Below, in pieces: positions 1-9,374 of a stretch of DNA of 64,000 bases. The translations under genes were made by a program, and so were the position numbers. The stretch comes from Pseudarthrobacter phenanthrenivorans Sphe3 (GTDB taxonomy: Bacteria; Actinomycetota; Actinomycetes; Actinomycetales; Micrococcaceae), in NCBI RefSeq assembly GCF_000189535.1, contig NC_015145.1:3906001-3970000 (forward strand), in the 5' to 3' direction. Each line of letters opens with the position of its first letter. Position 1 is the stretch's first letter. The notes under the pieces are model-generated. The model did not search any database. It was not told the DNA's origin and was given only the letters and a program-made list of their open reading frames with translations.

Positions 1-386
1 GGCGCGGCGGCCGTGCGGCCGGACAGCTGCCGGCGGGCCCAACGGGCCAGTTTCTTGCCCTTGCCCTTCCACCAGTTGTCCTCGTCCTTGTCGTGGTGGA
101 GGCGGAAGATGATGGCCACCAGCACGAACATCCCCATCACCACGTCAATCCAGGACGCCAGCACCAGGGCAATCAGGACGGTCAGTCCGTTCGCAATGAT
201 GGACGGCACTGCGAGGGTCCGGAAGACGGTGCTCGCGAGGTAGCGGCGGTGTGACCTCGGAACAGACAGTGCACGGACCATGTCGAAGCAGACGCACACC
301 ACCACAATCGTCTGCCCCAGGGCCAGCAGGATCTGGCCGGGAAGTGAGCCGCTGAGCGCCGCCACCGACTCCATCCCCGGGCTCAT
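1..386 (-). CDS. Small membrane protein, cut by the window edge
   Basis: An open frame starts at the ATG at 386-384 and runs without a stop off the left edge, giving about 128 visible residues. Residues ~15-40 and ~55-95 are hydrophobic and read as two or three membrane segments. They are followed by a charged stretch (HHDKDEDNWWKGKGKK) and a basic tail that should be cytosolic. I do not recognise the family. It lies downstream of hspR on the same strand, separated by a hairpin, so it is probably a separate transcription unit. The missing C-terminus prevents a better call. Confidence 0.6.
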   Translation of the reverse strand, partial: MSPGMESVAALSGSLPGQILLALGQTIVVVCVCFDMVRALSVPRSHRRYLASTVFRTLAVPSIIANGLTVLIALVLASWIDVVMGMFVLVAIIFRLHHDKDEDNWWKGKGKKLARWARRQLSGRTAAA

Positions 387-449
387 CGGTGCACCTCAAC
401 GGCAGGGCTGCAAAAAGCGAAACCACACATGGAAAACCCCCAGAAACTT

Positions 450-481
450 GGAACCACTGCTGCTGATCCAACAGTGGTTCC
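450..481. terminator. Hairpin after hspR, likely operon terminator
   Basis: GGAACCACTG (450-459) pairs perfectly with CAGTGGTTCC (472-481) across a 12-nt loop, and AACTT/AAGTT extends the stem with a bulge. It lies 86 bp beyond the hspR stop on the strand of the heat-shock operon. There is no strong U-tract, so its role as terminator is inferred from position. The remainder of 387-566 shows no gene. Confidence 0.5.
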
Positions 482-566
482 ATTGAAGTTTCCGGGGGCA
501 TCCGTGGTCACGAGTAGTGAGTACTCTATTTCCGCCCTGCGATGCTGGAGCGGTACTTAGCCGCGC

Positions 567-992
567 TTACTTGCCGATGGCGCGGGGCCGCCACAGCACC
601 ACTGCCTGTGACCGGGGGCGGGGGCGCTGCCCGCGGGCCAGGCTCACCACGTCACCGGCGGCGCCTGCGGCAAAGATCCGTGCATCCAGCGGTTGCCGGC
701 GGCGGCCGAGCTCCTCGGTCAGCTCGCTGATCCGGCTCTGCAGGGCTGCAACCTGGTTCTCAAGTTCCAGGATGCGCTTGATCCCTTCCAGCGATACGCC
801 TTCCTGGGACAACCGCTGCACCTCGCGCAGCATGTTGACGTCCCGCTGCGAATAGCGGCGGGACTTGCCGGGCGCGCGGCTGGGCGAAACGATGCCCAGC
901 CGGTCGTACTGCCGGAGCGTCTGAGGGTGCATGTCCGCAAGCTCAGCCGCCACCGAAATCACAAAGATGGGCTGGTCAGCACTGACGTCCAC
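567..992 (-). CDS. hspR: HspR, MerR-family heat-shock repressor
   Basis: 141 residues. An N-terminal MerR-type winged helix (residues ~8-75) contains ISVAAELADMHPQTLRQYDR and the wing SRRYSQRDVNML. It is followed by a coiled coil (~75-100) and a short basic tail. HspR represses the actinobacterial dnaK operon by binding HAIR sites with DnaK as co-repressor, and two HAIR sites lie upstream of dnaK here. The start is a GTG at 992 with a GGGAGGG ribosome site upstream. It is the last gene of dnaK-grpE-dnaJ-hspR, 15 bp after dnaJ. Family, order and operator agree. Confidence 0.95.
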   Translation of the reverse strand: MDVSADQPIFVISVAAELADMHPQTLRQYDRLGIVSPSRAPGKSRRYSQRDVNMLREVQRLSQEGVSLEGIKRILELENQVAALQSRISELTEELGRRRQPLDARIFAAGAAGDVVSLARGQRPRPRSQAVVLWRPRAIGK

Positions 993-1007
993 AGCACACC
1001 CTCCCTG

Positions 1008-1979
1008 CTACAACCGGGCCTTGGCGGCCAGGCCCTCGCGGACATCCGCACCCGCCGTTGCCTCTGCAAAGGCCTTGACTGCGGCTTCGGCCTCCTTGTT
1101 CAGGTTCTTGGGCACCGCGACGTCGATGGTCACCAGAAGGTCACCGGTCCCCTTGGACGTCTTCACGCCTTTGCCCTTGACGCGCAGCGTACGGCCCGAC
1201 GGCGTCCCTGCCGGCACGCGGACCCGCACCTTTTCGCCCTCGATGGTGGGCACTTCGATGTCGGCGCCCAAAGCAGCTTCGGGGAAGGTGACGGGCACGT
1301 GGATGCGGAGGTTGTCGCCGTCGCGCGTGTAGAACTGATGCGGCTGGACCGAGACGGACACCACAAGGTCGCCGTTGCCTGCGGGGCCGGGCTGGCCCTT
1401 GCCGCGGACGCGGATCTTCTGGCCGTCCTTGATGCCTGCGGGCACGCGGACGTCGATGACCTCACCGCTCGGTTCCCGCAGTCCGATGGTGGTGCCGCGG
1501 ATTGCGCCGGCAAAGGAGATGCTGGTGGAGGCAGTGCGGTCAGCACCCTTGGACGGTGCCCGCTGGAAGCCGGTCTGGCCGAAGCCGCCGCCGAACAGGT
1601 CCGCGAACTCGGGCGGGATACCGCCGGAAGAGGGGTTGAAGCCGCCGGCGTGCCGGCCGGTGTTACCCGTGAACAGGCCGCCGAACAGGTCCTCGAAACC
1701 GCCATTGGCGGCGCCGGCACCGCCAGGTGCGAACCGGGCACCCCCGCCCATGGCCCGGATGGCGTCGTACTGCTGGCGCTCATCGGGGTCCGAGAGCACA
1801 GAGTAGGCCTCGGAAATGTCCTTGAACTTCTTCTCGGACGCGGCGTTCCCCGCATTCGTGTCGGGGTGGTGCTGCCGGGCAAGCTTCCGGTAGGCCTTCT
1901 TGATGTCGGCGTCGGAAGCGTCCTTGGCAACACCAAGGATCTTGTAAAAGTCCTTGTCCACCCAATCCTGGCTAGCCAA
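1008..1979 (-). CDS. dnaJ: DnaJ-type co-chaperone without zinc finger
   Basis: 323 residues from a TTG start at 1979, chosen because AGGAAA lies 6 nt upstream and the J domain begins directly (DFYKILGVAKDASDADIKKA); the frame stays open further upstream but that part is palindromic DNA. The J domain has the HPD motif (QHHPDTN, ~37-39). A Gly/Phe-rich segment (~75-135, GGFEDLFGG) and two beta-sandwich client-binding domains follow. The four CxxCxGxG zinc repeats of classical DnaJ are absent, so this is a type II (CbpA-like) J protein. It stimulates DnaK ATPase. It lies between grpE and hspR, separated from grpE by a 267-bp structured gap. Confidence 0.93.
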   Translation of the reverse strand: MASQDWVDKDFYKILGVAKDASDADIKKAYRKLARQHHPDTNAGNAASEKKFKDISEAYSVLSDPDERQQYDAIRAMGGGARFAPGGAGAANGGFEDLFGGLFTGNTGRHAGGFNPSSGGIPPEFADLFGGGFGQTGFQRAPSKGADRTASTSISFAGAIRGTTIGLREPSGEVIDVRVPAGIKDGQKIRVRGKGQPGPAGNGDLVVSVSVQPHQFYTRDGDNLRIHVPVTFPEAALGADIEVPTIEGEKVRVRVPAGTPSGRTLRVKGKGVKTSKGTGDLLVTIDVAVPKNLNKEAEAAVKAFAEATAGADVREGLAAKARL

Positions 1980-2004
1980 TGGCGTTTCCTTTCTAGTACT
2001 TACT

Positions 2005-2128
2005 AAAGCTCTACGCGCTGCATGGGCCCCCGCCCCTACGCCGGGTGGCCTGGGATCTGCGATCCCAAGCCACCCGGCTCCGATAGGCCCGATGCCACTC
2101 CCGGGGCCCATGCAGCGCTCCGAGCTTT
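2005..2128. repeat. Nested long inverted repeat between grpE and dnaJ
   Basis: The outer arms pair AAAGCTC plus GCGCTGCATGGGCCCC (2005-2030) with GGGGCCCATGCAGCGC plus GAGCTTT (2103-2128), with only a 3-nt mismatch. Inside, GCCGGGTGGC and TGGGATC (2040-2057) pair with GATCCCA and GCCACCCGGC (2061-2078). In the mRNA this would be a very stable two-tier stem just ahead of the dnaJ ribosome site. Confidence 0.85.
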
Positions 2129-2130
2129 GT

Positions 2131-2157
2131 GGTCATCTCACCTTAGGCGAGATGACC
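2131..2157. repeat. Short perfect hairpin in the grpE-dnaJ gap
   Basis: GGTCATCTC (2131-2139) and GAGATGACC (2149-2157) form a perfect 9-bp stem with a 9-nt loop. It sits between the two larger inverted repeats of the same gap. Confidence 0.8.
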
Positions 2158-2169
2158 GCCTGCGCGGAG

Positions 2170-2229
2170 GCCGGATATGGGGCGGCGGTGTGGAGGGCAC
2201 CGCGAAGCGGGCACCGCCCCATATCCGGC
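2170..2229. repeat. 16-bp inverted repeat just after grpE
   Basis: GCCGGATATGGGGCGG (2170-2185) pairs perfectly with CCGCCCCATATCCGGC (2214-2229). A small CCGC-GAA-GCGG hairpin (2200-2210) is in the loop. It begins 18 bp after the grpE stop, so it could act as a partial terminator or 3' stabiliser for dnaK-grpE mRNA. Confidence 0.82.
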
Positions 2230-2246
2230 GGAGCGCCTGGTGACCG

Positions 2247-2951
2247 TCAGGCCGGTACCGCGACAATCACCTGTGCGGCCCGAAGGACGCGGTCGCCTGA
2301 CTTGTAGCCGGAGCGGAGCACCTGGCTGACGGTGTCAACCTCGATGTCCTCGCCGGGCTGCTGGATCAGGGCCTCGTGGATCGTGGGATCGAACTCCACG
2401 CCGGTCTCGTCGATGCGGGTCAGGCCGTACGTCTTCAGCGCGTTCTCCAGCTTGGTGGCGATCGCTGCGAACGGACCGTCAGTGAGGTCGCCATGCTGGC
2501 GGGCCGCATCGACGTCGTCCAGGACCGGCAGCAGCGAGTTCAGGACGCCGATGACGGCCATCTCCCCTGCTACTGCGCGGTCACGCTCCACCCGCTTGCG
2601 GTAGTTGACGTACTCGGCCTGCAGGCGGAGGAGGTCGTTCCGCAGCTCTGCAACCTCGGCGGCGGTGGTACCGGCCGCCGCGGCGCCCTGGGCCACGGAT
2701 TCCTCCGCCGGCACCTCGACGCGGTTGAGGATCTCCTCAGCCTGGGCCAGCGCGTCGCCGTCGGATTCCTGGGAAGCCGACGCCGGGCCGGAGCCCTTGG
2801 GGGCGTGCCCGCCTTCAGCGTGACCGCCTTCGGGGTGCCGGGCCTGCCCGGTCACCGGGTCAACCTTGCGGTTGTCCCGGATGACCGGCTCGCCGTCGTG
2901 CCTGCTCTGGTCGGTGGAAGTGTGCTCTTCCTCGTTACCGTGATGGGGCAT
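2247..2951 (-). CDS. grpE: GrpE nucleotide exchange factor
   Basis: 234 residues. Residues 1-95 are polar, low-complexity and disordered (GGHAEGGHAPKG). Residues ~97-135 form the long coiled coil (AELRNDLLRLQAEYVNYRKR). The C-terminal beta domain carries the GrpE signature (PTIHEALIQQPGEDIEVDTV, then LRSGYKSGDRVLRAAQVIV). GrpE exchanges ADP on DnaK in the cytosol. Its ATG lies 2 bp after the dnaK stop, so translation is probably coupled. The N-terminal tail is long, as is common in actinobacterial GrpE. Confidence 0.97.
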   Translation of the reverse strand: MPHHGNEEEHTSTDQSRHDGEPVIRDNRKVDPVTGQARHPEGGHAEGGHAPKGSGPASASQESDGDALAQAEEILNRVEVPAEESVAQGAAAAGTTAAEVAELRNDLLRLQAEYVNYRKRVERDRAVAGEMAVIGVLNSLLPVLDDVDAARQHGDLTDGPFAAIATKLENALKTYGLTRIDETGVEFDPTIHEALIQQPGEDIEVDTVSQVLRSGYKSGDRVLRAAQVIVAVPA

Positions 2952-2953
2952 GA

Positions 2954-4942
<1,989 letters not shown>

Positions 4943-5007
4943 TCTCGTTCCCGACTTGCCGCGGGCCCTGCGCTTTCCCTTGCAGTGGCGCGGTTCCCGG
5001 CGGTTAA

Positions 5008-5068
5008 AGAAGTACGACGGCGCGCTCCCCTTTCGCTGTAGGAGAACGCGCCGTCGTCGTACTTCTTA
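5008..5068. terminator. Long hairpin terminator
   Basis: AAGAAGTACGACGGCGCG (5008-5025) pairs with 5048-5068 (CGCGCC...GTACTTCTT), with a 3-nt bulge. On the minus strand it is followed by TTCTTTAA. It lies 8 bp past the stop of the small gene at 5076-5372 and before the dnaK promoter. Confidence 0.75.
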
Positions 5069-5075
5069 TGCCCTG

Positions 5076-5372
5076 CTACCTGCCACTGCCGTCGTCACCG
5101 TGGAGCGGGCCACGCTCATCGGCCGTGGTGTTCACCTGCCTGTCAGTAAGACCTTCGCGGATGGTGTCTGCTTCCCGTGCCGTTCCGGTGGACCCGGCCT
5201 CGCCGTAGTCACCATCCGGATATTCGCCGTCTTCGACGTTCCCGGCAGGCTCCCCCACGGTGCCTGCGTCGCCGTAGTCACCGTCCACGTACTGCCCGCC
5301 CTCACCTTCCAGGCCGGGGGCGGTGCTTCCCCTCCGCGGCTCCTCGCCAGGGATTTCCGGGTTCTCAGTCAT
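5076..5372 (-). CDS. Small acidic repeat-containing protein, unknown function
   Basis: 98 residues, hydrophilic and acidic, with no membrane segment or signal peptide. The core holds two copies of a Gly/Asp/Tyr-rich unit, around YVDGDYGDAGTVG and YPDGDYGEAGSTG, so it is probably disordered. The start at 5372 has a strong AAAGGAGAGG ribosome site. It lies 48 bp downstream of the MMPL gene on the same strand and ends at a terminator, so it may be co-transcribed. I do not recognise a family. Confidence 0.7.
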   Translation of the reverse strand: MTENPEIPGEEPRRGSTAPGLEGEGGQYVDGDYGDAGTVGEPAGNVEDGEYPDGDYGEAGSTGTAREADTIREGLTDRQVNTTADERGPLHGDDGSGR

Positions 5373-5420
5373 GGTGCACCTCTCCTTTGAGTTCCGCGTC
5401 CATGCGGGCGCATTGGCAGT

Positions 5421-7613
5421 CTACCGAGCAGGTGTTTCCTCCAACAGGGCCTCAGTCCGGCCCGAAGGCTCCTCAAACTCCTGCCGCGCCAACTTGCTGG
5501 GCCACCAGATCCGCGGACCAATGTCGTACGCAAGGGCGGGAACCAGCAGCGACCGGACCAGCACCGTATCCAGCAGCACGCCGAAGGCCACGATAAAGGC
5601 CAGCTGCACCAGGAACATGATCGGGATAACGCCCAGGGCCGCGAACGTGGCTGCCAGCACGACGCCGGCGGAGGTGATCACACCGCCCGTGACTCCCAGG
5701 CCGCGCAGAATGCCGGGCCGGGTGCCGTGCTTCAGCGATTCCTCGCGGACACGGCTCATCAGGAAGATGTTGTAGTCCACGCCTAGGGCTACCAGGAACA
5801 CAAAACCGAACAGCGGAACCGTTGCATCAGCCCCCGGGAATCCCAGGATGTTGTTGAATACGAAGGCGGAGACGCCCATGGCGGCCGCGTAGGAGAGCAC
5901 CACGGAGAGCACCAGCAACACCGGTGCCAGGACGGAGCGGAGCAGCAGCATCAGGATGAAGAGGATGACCACCAGGACCACGGGGATGATGATCACCAGG
6001 TCCCGCTGGGCCGTGGTGTTGGTATCGAGTGCTGTTGCGGTCACACCGCCCACCAAGGCACCGGGATCCACCGTTTTCACCTCTGCGCGGAGGGCCTTGA
6101 CGGTCTCCTCTGCTTCCAGCGAGTCCGCGGCGTCATTCAGAGTGGCGGTGATGAGTACCTTGCCGTCGCGGACGTCGGGGGCGCTGGGAGCGCCCGGGGC
6201 TCCGGTGATCGGCACGCTCCCCTGCGCGAGCAGGTAAGCCTCGCCCACGCCGTCGGACGCTTTCACAGCCTCCAGCACCTCCTGCGCCTTGCCCTGGTCC
6301 GCAACCACGACGGCGGGGCTGCCGCTGCCGGCGTCGAAGTGGCGCGCCAGCGCGTCCTGGCCGTCCACCGCATTGGACGCGGTCAGGATGACATCCGTCT
6401 GGGGCACGCCGTTGGCTTTGAGCTGCAGGACGCCGGCGGAGGCGACCGCCAGGAAAAGGACGGATGCAATCCACACCGCACGCGGGCGGCGGGCCACCAG
6501 GGAGCCGGTGGCATGCCACAGGCCCTTCTGGCCCTCAAGCCCGGTGATCAGCTCAGGCTCGCGTTCACTGGCGGGAACCAGTTTTGGAATGAAGGGCCAG
6601 AACGCCGCCCGGCCCAGCAGCCCCATCAGCGCCGGGAGCAGGGTGAGTGCCGCAAACAGGGAGCAGAGGATGCCGGCGGCCGCCACGGGGCCCAGGGCCT
6701 TGTTCGAGTTGAGGTCGGAAAAAAGCAGGCACAGCAGGGCGATGATCACGGTGGCGCCGGAGGCCAGGATCGGTTCAAAGGACGCTTTCCAGGCCGTCAA
6801 CGCGGCCGCTGTGCGGTTGGTGGTGTGGGTCAGCGCCTCGCGGAACCGTGCCACGTAGAGCAGCGCGTAGTCCGTGGCCGCGCCGATCACCAGGATGGAC
6901 AGGATGCCCTGGCTCTGGCCGTTCAGCTGGATCCAGCCGGCCTTGGCCATGCCGAATACCAGCAGGATGGCTGCGCAGAGGGCGAAGACCGACGTCAGGA
7001 GCACCATGATGGGCAGCAGGAGTGACCGGTACACGATCAGCAGGATCACGAAGACGGCAGCCAGTGCCACCAGCAGCAGGATCCCGTCGATGCCGGCGAA
7101 GGCGGCTGTCAGGTCGGCAGCGAGCCCGGCCGGTCCCGTCACGAAGGTCTGTGTTCCCTCCGGGGCCGCCTCTGCCACCGTCTCCCGCAGTTCCTGCACC
7201 GCCTCCTTGATCTCGGCCGATTCGCTGATGGACGCTATGAACTGGACCGCCCTGCCGTCCTCGGAGGGAATGGGTCCGATCACCGCACTGCCAAGCTGCA
7301 GCTCTTCCAGCTCTGTCCGAAGGCCGGCAACTTCACCCAGCTGGGCCGGAGTGAACGCCTCCCCGTTCTCGATCACGATCACGCCGGGAACCTCGTCCGA
7401 ATCCCGGAATTTTGCCTGCCAGTCCTGGGCAGCAGTGGCTTCTGCCCCGGCGGGAAGGAACGAGGCCTGGTCGTTCGAGGAAACCTCTTCAAGCCTGCCG
7501 AAGGTAGGCCCACCAATTCCGGCGAGCGCAAGCCAGGTAAGGACCAGGATGACAGGAAGCAGCCAGCGCAGCCAGAACGGTACGCGCTCCTTGCCGGCGG
7601 ATTTTGGTTTCAT
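5421..7613 (-). CDS. MMPL/RND-family exporter
   Basis: 730 residues with the two-fold MMPL layout. There is a membrane helix at ~14-35, a large extracytoplasmic loop (~40-170), a helix bundle (~170-345), a second soluble loop (~385-540) and a second bundle (~545-710). Conserved pieces include GAATDYALLYVARFREAL in the first half and ALGVDYNIFLMSRVREES in the second, which hold the Asp-Tyr pair for proton relay. The start at 7613 has GGAAGG 4 nt upstream. It is divergent from a MarR regulator with shared operator palindromes, which suggests efflux of a lipophilic compound or drug; the substrate is unknown. Confidence 0.9.
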   Translation of the reverse strand: MKPKSAGKERVPFWLRWLLPVILVLTWLALAGIGGPTFGRLEEVSSNDQASFLPAGAEATAAQDWQAKFRDSDEVPGVIVIENGEAFTPAQLGEVAGLRTELEELQLGSAVIGPIPSEDGRAVQFIASISESAEIKEAVQELRETVAEAAPEGTQTFVTGPAGLAADLTAAFAGIDGILLLVALAAVFVILLIVYRSLLLPIMVLLTSVFALCAAILLVFGMAKAGWIQLNGQSQGILSILVIGAATDYALLYVARFREALTHTTNRTAAALTAWKASFEPILASGATVIIALLCLLFSDLNSNKALGPVAAAGILCSLFAALTLLPALMGLLGRAAFWPFIPKLVPASEREPELITGLEGQKGLWHATGSLVARRPRAVWIASVLFLAVASAGVLQLKANGVPQTDVILTASNAVDGQDALARHFDAGSGSPAVVVADQGKAQEVLEAVKASDGVGEAYLLAQGSVPITGAPGAPSAPDVRDGKVLITATLNDAADSLEAEETVKALRAEVKTVDPGALVGGVTATALDTNTTAQRDLVIIIPVVLVVILFILMLLLRSVLAPVLLVLSVVLSYAAAMGVSAFVFNNILGFPGADATVPLFGFVFLVALGVDYNIFLMSRVREESLKHGTRPGILRGLGVTGGVITSAGVVLAATFAALGVIPIMFLVQLAFIVAFGVLLDTVLVRSLLVPALAYDIGPRIWWPSKLARQEFEEPSGRTEALLEETPAR

Positions 7614-7639
7614 GATGCCTTCCGAAAGGGGGACGGGAG

Positions 7640-7680
7640 TAGTATTGGTTCCATACTAGAGTATCTCCACGATAGAGATA
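7640..7680. promoter_or_regulatory. Two operator palindromes between MMPL and marR
   Basis: TAGTAT-N7-ATACTA (7640-7658) and TATCTC-N7-GAGATA (7662-7680) lie side by side, both with 7-bp spacers, 27-67 bp upstream of the MMPL start. This is the typical size and place for MarR dimer sites. A further TAGTAT at 7753-7758 may be the -10 box of marR. Confidence 0.65.
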
Positions 7681-7816
7681 AGAGGCAGGCTAGCTGTTTT
7701 TGCTTCGCGCAGTACTGAGGGGGGCAGCACCCGGCTGCCTTTGCGGCTGAAGTAGTATCCGTCAGTACGGCAAACCCGCAGGAGCCGCAATGCGGCCGGA
7801 ATTCGAGGAGGTGGTC

Positions 7817-8344
7817 ATGGCAAGCGAGAGCCCCTTACCGGACGATGCCCGCACATCTCCCCCCGGGCCGGGAGCCCCCCATCCCCTGGTCCGGCTCCTG
7901 CAGGAGTTCACCCTGGAGGCCAACCGGTACGTAGACACAGCGGGCGGCCGGAAGGATATGCACCGCACGGACCTGAACGCGCTGGCAGTCATCATGACCC
8001 ACACCGCGAAGGGGAACGTGGTGACGCCTGGCCTCCTCCGCAAGGAGCTGCACCTCAGCTCGCCGGCCACCACCGCCCTGATCGACAGGCTGGACCAGTC
8101 GGGTCATGTGGTGCGCGAACGGCACAGCTCCGACCGCCGGCAGGTCCAGTTGAAAATGACGCCCAAGGCGTACCAGGACGGCGGCGCCATCTTCGCCCCG
8201 CTCTCGCGCCACATGGGAAGCGCCATGGCAGACTTCTCGCCGGAGGAACTGGAGACAGTGACCCGTTTCATGACGGCAATGGTGGAAGCCACGGTGGCCG
8301 CCCGGGAGGAATCCTCCAGCTCACCCACCTCCCCACCCAACTAG
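7817..8344 (+). CDS. MarR-family transcriptional regulator
   Basis: 175 residues from the ATG at 7817, preferred over the ATG at 7790 because GAGGAGGTG lies just upstream. A winged helix spans ~55-125, with the recognition region LRKELHLSSPATTALIDRLDQ and the wing VVRERHSSDRRQVQLKMT. Flanking helices form the dimer interface. The Pro/Ser-rich tail ends in the stem of a long hairpin. It is divergent from the MMPL exporter and probably represses it through the palindromes at 7640-7680. Confidence 0.92.
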   Translation: MASESPLPDDARTSPPGPGAPHPLVRLLQEFTLEANRYVDTAGGRKDMHRTDLNALAVIMTHTAKGNVVTPGLLRKELHLSSPATTALIDRLDQSGHVVRERHSSDRRQVQLKMTPKAYQDGGAIFAPLSRHMGSAMADFSPEELETVTRFMTAMVEATVAAREESSSSPTSPPN

Positions 8345-8394
8345 GTAGCGGCAAGTGTCGTTTTGGAGCTTCAAAACGACACTTGCCGCTACCT
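8343..8394. repeat. Perfect 23-bp inverted repeat at the marR stop codon
   Basis: Bases 8343-8365 and 8372-8394 are exact reverse complements (arms begin AGGTAGCGGCAAGTG), with a 6-nt loop. The left arm overlaps the marR TAG stop. It could be a terminator, but the perfect long arms and lack of a U-tract also fit a dispersed palindromic repeat. Confidence 0.85.
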
Positions 8395-8415
8395 GGCTGG
8401 GGGTAGCGTTTGGTT

Positions 8416-8794
8416 ATGAGTGCGCAGCAGCCTGAAAACGATGTGTACACGCACGGCCATCACGAGTCGGTGGTCCGCGCCCATGCCGCCAGGACCGCCG
8501 AGAACTCGGCAGCCTTTGTCCTGCCCCACCTCACGCCGGGTTCGAGTGTCCTGGACGTCGGCTGCGGTCCGGGCACCATCACCTGCGACTTCGCAGCGCT
8601 GGTGGCTCCTGGAAAAGTCACGGGCCTGGACCGCTCGCCGGATATCATCGCCCAGGCGCAGGCCCTCGCCGTGGAACGCGAGGTACCCAATGTGGAATTC
8701 GTTGCCGGCAACATCTACGACCTGGAGTTCCAGGACGGGACGTTCGACGTCGTGCATGCCCACCAGGTGCTCCAACACCTCACGGACCCGGTGG
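8416..8794 (+). pseudogene. SAM methyltransferase, 5' fragment
   Basis: The first 126 codons of a class I methyltransferase. Motif I is LDVGCGPGTITCDFAALV, the acidic end of strand 2 is GLDRSPDIIAQAQAL, and the sequence continues through FDVVHAHQVLQHLTDPV. After GTG at 8791 the frame enters foreign DNA and stops a few codons later (TAG in CTATAG). The rest of the protein resumes at 12863 on the same strand. A TAGCGT hexamer 6 bp before the ATG suggests a leaderless transcript. Confidence 0.93.
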
Positions 8795-8912
8795 AGATGT
8801 TCCTATAGACAACCCCTGTACCGATTTAGTTGCAGTCAAGTCTGAATCGGTGCCTCGTTTCCGCTTCAGCTTTAGGCTGGGGCAACACAGCTCATTCTGA
8901 TTGGGGACAGAA

Positions 8913-9374
8913 ATGAAACACACACTTTCCTTCGGTGCTTTGACCATCATTGCGTTCTCCCTGGCTTCCTGCTCCGCGGTAGCCCAAGACTCTCCGACGG
9001 CCAGCAGCTCGCCTTCTGTGGTGCAGGAGTTACCAACAGAGCTGCTTCTTAGTGAGGGTGGCAAAAAGGCCGTAGTGCATTCTGGCCCGTCAACCGCTCC
9101 GAGAGAAGACGCCCAGCTTACGGGACGTCTCGATAATGATGGAGCGGGCTGCTTTATCGTCCGCGCGGACGACGGTGATGATTACACGTTGGTCTTTCCT
9201 GAAGGTACGAAGTTCGATGGTGAGTCATTGGTCCTTCCTGACAGCTCGTCCGTATCCGAGGGTGAGTCGGTTTCTCTGTCCGGTGCTCGTGTTCCCGGCA
9301 ATGAAAGCCTGAGCATGTGTCTGAACTACGCCCGGCTCCTATCGGTGGAAACGGCCTCAGTCGGGACTGTCTGA
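8913..9374 (+). CDS. Small secreted lipoprotein, 3' end altered by the IS
   Basis: 153 residues from the ATG at 8913. A lipoprotein signal ends in LASC (lipobox, residues ~21-24), then a Ser/Pro-rich linker and a ~100-residue soluble domain with two cysteines (GAGCFIV, SMCLNY). I do not recognise the family. The IS256 element inserted so that the final codons ...ASV are followed by GTV-stop from the inverted repeat. Without it, the gene would read ...ASV, Ala, Ser, stop (bases 10745-10761). So the protein is nearly intact. It belongs to the island and is less GC-rich than neighbours. Confidence 0.7.
   Translation: MKHTLSFGALTIIAFSLASCSAVAQDSPTASSSPSVVQELPTELLLSEGGKKAVVHSGPSTAPREDAQLTGRLDNDGAGCFIVRADDGDDYTLVFPEGTKFDGESLVLPDSSSVSEGESVSLSGARVPGNESLSMCLNYARLLSVETASVGTV

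Noticed and set aside
693..2006. A 437-residue plus-strand frame across hspR and dnaJ
   Set aside because: It is antisense to two clearly identified genes and crosses the operon's palindromes; no family match by eye.
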